Shown one piece after another: positions 59,508 through 64,000 of a stretch of DNA of 64,000 bases. The position numbers and the translations under genes are program-made. This DNA comes from JABGPL01 sp964387885 (GTDB lineage: Bacteria > Electryoneota > AABM5-125-24 > Hatepunaeales > Hatepunaeaceae). The notes under the pieces are model-generated. The model was not told where the DNA came from. It saw only the letters and a program-made list of their open reading frames with translations, and searched no databases. Location: contig CAYLYZ010000011.1 of NCBI GenBank assembly GCA_964387885.1, positions 1 to 64,000 on the forward strand. The letters are read 5' to 3'. Position 1 is the stretch's first letter. Every line of letters starts with the position of its first letter.

Positions 59508-61301
59508 TCAGTCGATCCCATTTTCCGCAAACTGCAACTTGTGCAGCCTTGCGTAAATTCCATCCTGTTTCATCAATTCAGCATGTGTTCCCGTTTCTTG
59601 AATCATGCCTTTGTGCAGGACTATGATCCGGTTGGCATTTCGTATTGTCGAAAGCCTGTGTGCAACAACCAGTGTTGTCCTGCCCTGCATTAACCTGTCA
59701 AGAGCTTCCTGAATGTAATGCTCGGTCTCTGTATCAACTGCCGCAGTAGCTTCATCGAGCAGCAAAAGCGGAGGGTTTGCTGCGAGAGCTCTGGCAATTG
59801 CAATCAGTTGTTTCTGACCTCCCGACAATCGTGCTCCCCTTTCTCCAACCGGTTCGTGAATTCCCTCAGACAGTTCATTCACAAAAGTCAGAGCATTGGC
59901 TTGCTCGAGTGCAGTATCAAGAACATCACCGCATCGATCCTTTTCACCCAGAGTGACGTTTTCCGCAATTGAACCGCTGAACAGGAAAACATCTTGCAGT
60001 ACTACACCAAATGCACGTCGCAAACTATTCTGGTCAAAACTACGGATATCTTTACCGTCAAGTAGAATCCTGCCCGATGTTGTTTCCCAGAACCTGAGCA
60101 GCAAACTTATTAATGTAGTCTTACCTGCGCCCGTTGCTCCGACCACTGCAACGGTCTCTCCGGGCTCAATCTTAAAAGATACATTTTTTAAGATTGCTTC
60201 GCCAGATTTATATTCAAAACCAACATCATCAAACTCAACATTTCCACTCACTCTGTCTATATCTTCAGGCTGACCGGGATTATTGATTTCAGGTTCCTTG
60301 TCAAGCAGCCAGAACACCCGTTCAGCAGCTGCCATTGCAGCTTGCATGGTATTATACTTCTCGCTGAGATCACGGATGGGTCTGAAAAATCGCTCAGAGT
60401 ACTGAAGGAAAGCTACAAAAGCACCCCAGGTCAATGCATCCTCTTTGATCATTAAACCACCTGCCAACAAAATAAGCGCAGTAGCAAGTACCGACAGGAA
60501 ACTTATAGCGGGGAAGAATAAGGCGAAATATCGAATTGCCTGTCTGTATGCGTTCCTGAAAACCTCGCTCCGTTTCCGGAATTCTCTTAAGGTCTCATGC
60601 TCGCGCATGAACAGTTGAACCGTTCGTATGCCGCTGATGTTCTCCTGCATGTGACCGTTAAGCTGTGCCAGTGCTTCACGAATCGTTCTGAAAGTTACCC
60701 TGACCTTTTTTCGGAAAGCGATTACGGCTCCAAATATCAATGGAACGACGATAAATGTGACAAGTGCAAGCTTAGAATTCAGTACAAGAAGGACTATCAC
60801 AATTCCAAGCAGCATGAACAGGTCACCAAATATGGCTATAATACCACTTGACAGAAGTTCAAAGAGGTTTTGCACATCGTTAGTAACCCGTGTCATCAAC
60901 CACCCGACAGGCCGCGAATCGATAAATTTAATGTCCTGACGGAGCAGATGTTTGAAGAGCTTGGTTCTCAGGTCAAAAATTACCGTCTGACCGATCCATT
61001 GCATCAGATAAGTTTGGATAAATCTAAGTATAAAGGTCAGGACGATGAGTCCTATGAAAACCATCGCAATTGTTCCCAAACCATCTAACTGTTTAATGGC
61101 GATGTAATTATCAATTCCATGTTTCAAGACCAATGGACCTGCAAGTTCAACTGCAACTGTAACAAACAGCAACAGCACGGCAAGAACGACATAATACTTG
61201 ATTGGCTTTACGAATTCGAGCAACCTGCGCATGAGACGGGCGTCATAGGCCTGTCCCATAATGTCATCGTCGGGGCCGAGTTGGTAGTTGCCTTTACTCA
61301 T
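59508..61301 (-). CDS. ABC exporter half, catalytic partner
   Basis: 597 residues, a type IV ABC exporter (MsbA-like). Six spans (about 30-340) precede the nucleotide-binding domain: VGATGAGKTTLISLLLRF is Walker A, LSGGQKQLIAIARAL the signature, and LLLLDEATAAVD Walker B with the catalytic Glu. VAHRLSTIRNANRI is the switch His. It exports lipids, peptides or drugs. The start overlaps the stop of the next gene by four bases (ATGA), with GGAGG ahead. The partner has a degenerate Walker B, so the two probably form an asymmetric heterodimer. Confidence 0.94.
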   Translation of the reverse strand: MSKGNYQLGPDDDIMGQAYDARLMRRLLEFVKPIKYYVVLAVLLLFVTVAVELAGPLVLKHGIDNYIAIKQLDGLGTIAMVFIGLIVLTFILRFIQTYLMQWIGQTVIFDLRTKLFKHLLRQDIKFIDSRPVGWLMTRVTNDVQNLFELLSSGIIAIFGDLFMLLGIVIVLLVLNSKLALVTFIVVPLIFGAVIAFRKKVRVTFRTIREALAQLNGHMQENISGIRTVQLFMREHETLREFRKRSEVFRNAYRQAIRYFALFFPAISFLSVLATALILLAGGLMIKEDALTWGAFVAFLQYSERFFRPIRDLSEKYNTMQAAMAAAERVFWLLDKEPEINNPGQPEDIDRVSGNVEFDDVGFEYKSGEAILKNVSFKIEPGETVAVVGATGAGKTTLISLLLRFWETTSGRILLDGKDIRSFDQNSLRRAFGVVLQDVFLFSGSIAENVTLGEKDRCGDVLDTALEQANALTFVNELSEGIHEPVGERGARLSGGQKQLIAIARALAANPPLLLLDEATAAVDTETEHYIQEALDRLMQGRTTLVVAHRLSTIRNANRIIVLHKGMIQETGTHAELMKQDGIYARLHKLQFAENGID

Positions 61302-63076
61302 AACTCCTCCAACTCCTCGGCTATTCTCTGACGGGTGAACATTGAAGTATATAAGCCATTTGCTGCAAGTAGTTCTGAATGTGAGCCGACTTCGGCTAAT
61401 TTGCCGTTTTTCAGAACGAGGATTATACCAGCCTGCTCGGCTGCAGCGAGGCGGTGGGTGACGAAAAGGGTTGTTCGTCCCCGGAGTCGTTTCTTCAGGT
61501 TGTTTAAAATTCGGGTTTCGGTATCTGTGTCGACTGCCGATAAGGCATCGTCAAGTACCAGAATTGGTGGATCCATCAGGAGTGCCCGTGCCAAGGTCAA
61601 GCGTTGCTGCTGACCTCCGGAAAGTGTAACTCCCCTCTCACCAATTATTGTATCGTATCCATCCGGAAGATCCTCAATCTCTGGTGCGAAACATGCAGCC
61701 TCTGCAGCAGCAACGACTTCCGAATCGGTCGCTTCCGCGTTACCAATGCAGATGTTCTCGCGGATCGATGCGGAAAACAAAAATGGTGTTTGATCGACAT
61801 ATCCGATTTGCTTTCGAAGCTCCGGGACAGACAATTGTTCCCAGTTTTTGCCATTTACCAGGATTTCTCCGCTTTGAGGACTATACAAACGTGGCAACAT
61901 TCTTACTAAGGTGCTTTTCCCCGATCCGACCTGCCCAACTATGGCTGCGGTTGCCCCGGCAGGAATTGTAATGCTGATATCGGAAAGTACTTTCGGCTCA
62001 TTATCCCGGTAGCGGAAGGTTAAATTTTTATATGAAATTTCCGGAGCTGACAGTTTACCGGTCTGACTTTGAGATTTCCCTTCAGCTGAAAGTTTTTCAT
62101 CCTGCGAAAACTGGGGTGATAGAGTAAGTATATCCTGCAACCTCTTGTCAGATGCTTTGCCTCTTTGATACAGGTGAGTCAACCAACCAAGGGCGATCAT
62201 TGGCCAGGTCATTAACGACAGGTAACTCATAAACGCGACGAACTCACCAAGTGTCATCAAGTCCATTGATATTCGCTGTCCACCTACCCATAGTATCCCG
62301 ACAGTTCCCAACCCAATGAGCATTCCGAGCAGTGGCATGAACATCGACTGCATTTTAGCAACAACCATACTTCGCTCAAAATACTCTCGACAGATGTTGT
62401 CAAAGCTGTCAGATTTGTTTTCTTCGCGAACGAAAGCCTTAATCACACGTATTCCGGTGATGTCCTCCTGGACGTTACTCGTAAGTATGCTGTATGTTTC
62501 CTGTTGACGAATATTGGCATGGTGTAGTTTTCTTGCAACCAGGAAAACCGAAGTTCCTATCAAAGGTGCGAGTAGTAATATCCACATTGCGAGGACTTTA
62601 TCGAGAATAACCATCATAATTCCCGAAAAGGTCATGATTAAGAGAGTATTAAACGCATACAACAGGGCGGGACCGACTACCATTCGCACTCGTTCTATAT
62701 CCTCGGTCGTGTGCGTCATTAAGTCGCCGGTATGACTCTGATCGTAATAACCGGGTGACATGTCCAGCAGGTGGCTGAAGAAGTTTGCGCGGAGATCACT
62801 TTCGAAGAATCTCGATACGGTGATAACGAGATCCCGCATGTAAAAACGAAAAATACCACCAACACCGGCGGCAAGGATCAAAATTCCGGTCAGAATTAAC
62901 AGCACACTCGTCGACTGATTGGTCTGGAGGTTGTCTATACCCTGTTTGAGAAGCATCGGACTGACGACATCAAAAGCAGCAGCAACTCCGGATGCACAGA
63001 TCCCGAGTATCAGTTTAGTTTTATATGGACGTAATCCCCGAATTAACCTCCGGGGAAATTCTGAAGTCTGGTTGAT
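61298..63076 (-). CDS. ABC exporter half with degenerate ATP site, apparent ATC start
   Basis: 592 residues from the proposed ATC at 63076. Conventional starts give ATG 62956, which removes the first membrane span (LRPYKTKLILGICASGVAAAFDVVSPM, in frame upstream). The ATC lies 16 bases after the previous stop, seven bases after AAGGA, and gives (M)NQTSEFPRRLIRGLRPY. The nucleotide domain has GQVGSGKSTLVRML, LSGGQQQRLTLARAL and ILVLDDALSAVD, where Asp replaces the catalytic Glu, and VTHRLAAAEQ. Degenerate sites of this type mark the non-catalytic half of heterodimeric exporters such as TM287/288. Confidence 0.9.
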   Translation of the reverse strand: MNQTSEFPRRLIRGLRPYKTKLILGICASGVAAAFDVVSPMLLKQGIDNLQTNQSTSVLLILTGILILAAGVGGIFRFYMRDLVITVSRFFESDLRANFFSHLLDMSPGYYDQSHTGDLMTHTTEDIERVRMVVGPALLYAFNTLLIMTFSGIMMVILDKVLAMWILLLAPLIGTSVFLVARKLHHANIRQQETYSILTSNVQEDITGIRVIKAFVREENKSDSFDNICREYFERSMVVAKMQSMFMPLLGMLIGLGTVGILWVGGQRISMDLMTLGEFVAFMSYLSLMTWPMIALGWLTHLYQRGKASDKRLQDILTLSPQFSQDEKLSAEGKSQSQTGKLSAPEISYKNLTFRYRDNEPKVLSDISITIPAGATAAIVGQVGSGKSTLVRMLPRLYSPQSGEILVNGKNWEQLSVPELRKQIGYVDQTPFLFSASIRENICIGNAEATDSEVVAAAEAACFAPEIEDLPDGYDTIIGERGVTLSGGQQQRLTLARALLMDPPILVLDDALSAVDTDTETRILNNLKKRLRGRTTLFVTHRLAAAEQAGIILVLKNGKLAEVGSHSELLAANGLYTSMFTRQRIAEELEEL

Positions 63077-63092
63077 GGTTGTTTCCTTAAAA

Positions 63093-64000
63093 CTAACGCT
63101 TATTGCTGCTTAATGGCAGTGACCTGTAACCTGTGTCTGACTGCATCCGTTGTGCTTCCGACCGGCTTGGAAGCAGGAGACATATCTGTTTTGCAAAACT
63201 CCTGAAATCCAGATCTCCGCTGAATCGCCATTCGTTCTCTGAAATCCAGTTATTCGTGTTACTATCACCCTTTTGTTCAATCTGCGAAGTGTTACGACCG
63301 GAGAATTGGAAATATGGCTTGTCTTCATCACTCAGCTCGTAGTAAAAATCCTTCTTCCCGTAAATTACCGGTCTTATTCCTATATCCGTCAGAATACTCC
63401 TGGGAATTGCAATGCCGTACGGTTCGTAATTCCAGTGCCCGAGTGCTGAGCGATAACGGATGTTCTTCAGAGTATAACATGGGGGAGATGACGTAAACGA
63501 TATCGTCGGTTCACCCGCTCTGATCATCCGACCTTCACCTCTCAAGACTCCGGATGAAATTATCTGCTTGAGAGTATTGAATCCATCGCGCGGATTGCCG
63601 GATTCGGATTCAAGGAGCTCTGTAAAATAGTCCGCTTCCGACTCACCTGGCCATGGACCATATACGCCCCGTGTCCAATGAATCAGGTACTCGATATCTT
63701 CTGTCTCGATGGGATTACTACAATCTTCCCTTAAATGGAGCCATCCGGGTTTTGGTCTTCCCGGATAGCGAGTTTCAAATTGGTGGTTAATGTCATCGGC
63801 ATTTTCCGCTAAGTCATTCCAGTAACTCCCTTTCCGCAATGCAATTGGCAGCCGGTAATGTGCAAGATTAAAAGCCACCATATCCCTCAAATGCATATTG
63901 TGAGCTTTTGTGAGCTTATCGTCGGACAATGGCTGCAGAAATGTCGAGCTTTTTTCATCAAGCTCGAGCCGACTGATTATACTCTGAATTTTTTCTAATG
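63093..64000 (-). CDS. Protein of unknown function, start beyond the window
   Basis: About 302 residues are visible. The frame stays open to the window edge past the TTG at 63929 (residues before it read LEKIQSIISRLELDEKSS), so the gene begins outside. No family is recognised with confidence. It has FNTLKQIISSGVLRGEGRMI, TISFTSSPPCYTLKNI and SENEWRFSGDLDFRSFAKQI. The pattern of a distal Phe-Ser/Thr-Ser element and a late Glu-Trp-Arg resembles some small-molecule or abortive-infection-type (AbiGi, DUF2971-like) proteins, but that is only a hint. Its stop is 16 bp before the ABC gene's start. Confidence 0.65.
   Translation of the reverse strand, partial: LEKIQSIISRLELDEKSSTFLQPLSDDKLTKAHNMHLRDMVAFNLAHYRLPIALRKGSYWNDLAENADDINHQFETRYPGRPKPGWLHLREDCSNPIETEDIEYLIHWTRGVYGPWPGESEADYFTELLESESGNPRDGFNTLKQIISSGVLRGEGRMIRAGEPTISFTSSPPCYTLKNIRYRSALGHWNYEPYGIAIPRSILTDIGIRPVIYGKKDFYYELSDEDKPYFQFSGRNTSQIEQKGDSNTNNWISENEWRFSGDLDFRSFAKQICLLLPSRSEAQRMQSDTGYRSLPLSSNKR

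Noticed and set aside
59302..59556. 84-codon plus-strand frame starting MLVYSGCTS, similar to one at 45606
   Set aside because: Both start inside family B elements, so the shared sequence is the repeat, not a protein family.
1..64000. tRNA, rRNA and riboswitch signatures
   Set aside because: I scanned gaps by eye for TTCGA-type arms with acceptor ends and conserved leaders and found none convincing. A covariance-model search would settle this.

Overview
The window reads as a chromosomal segment of a Gram-negative-type, probably uncultured bacterium with moderate-to-low GC. It has lipoprotein and Sec signal peptides, envelope glycosyltransferases and flippases, a GyrB of Gram-negative length, and a dnaA-dnaN-dciA-gyrB cluster without recF. 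No rRNA, tRNA or CRISPR array was recognised. A lineage in or near the FCB/candidate-phylum bacteria is my guess, from gene content and the dense small palindromic repeats. It is not proven by the sequence.

Layout. 0-2.5 kb: the 3' end of a parallel beta-helix protein and a long repeat protein whose 5' end is broken. 2.7-8.8 kb, mostly plus strand: NmrA-like reductase, BtrH-like protein, two small membrane proteins, GyrI-like domain and an AGCS Na+/amino-acid symporter, separated by hairpin repeats. 8.8-36.8 kb: an unbroken 28 kb run on the minus strand. Read in transcription order (right to left) it holds a translationally coupled envelope operon (radical SAM, YbhN-like membrane protein, processive GT2, NodB deacetylase, PHP hydrolase). 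Next come dnaA, dnaN, dciA, gyrB and tsaB, a nitroreductase, the c-di-AMP cyclase cdaA, a flippase and a GT2. Then follow an ATPase/DUF4276 pair coupled to an asparaginase, AmmeMemoRadiSam A and B, a B12-binding protein, yebC, ruvC, a secreted LIM/DA1-like metallopeptidase, fabG, two GT4 glycosyltransferases and a HAD phosphatase. 37.2-45 kb, plus strand: OPT transporter, ruvA, deacetylase-like protein, ROK kinase and a secreted heparinase II/III-like protein. 46.3-64 kb, minus strand: HTH/DUF2975 pair, ROK kinase coupled to a lipoprotein glycosidase, DinG-type helicase, K+ channel, molybdenum hydroxylase large subunit, glycine decarboxylase subunit 2, a heterodimeric ABC exporter, and an unknown protein that runs off the window.

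The non-coding DNA is the most unusual part. At least three MITE-like families with terminal inverted repeats, and several short hairpin families, fill nearly every gap. Some abut gene starts so closely that open frames run through them. Several genes also lack any ATG/GTG/TTG at the start position expected from homology and the Shine-Dalgarno site, and show ATT or ATC there instead. The most distinctive protein is the secreted bacterial DA1-like peptidase with tandem LIM-like zinc modules at 12.8-13.9 kb.
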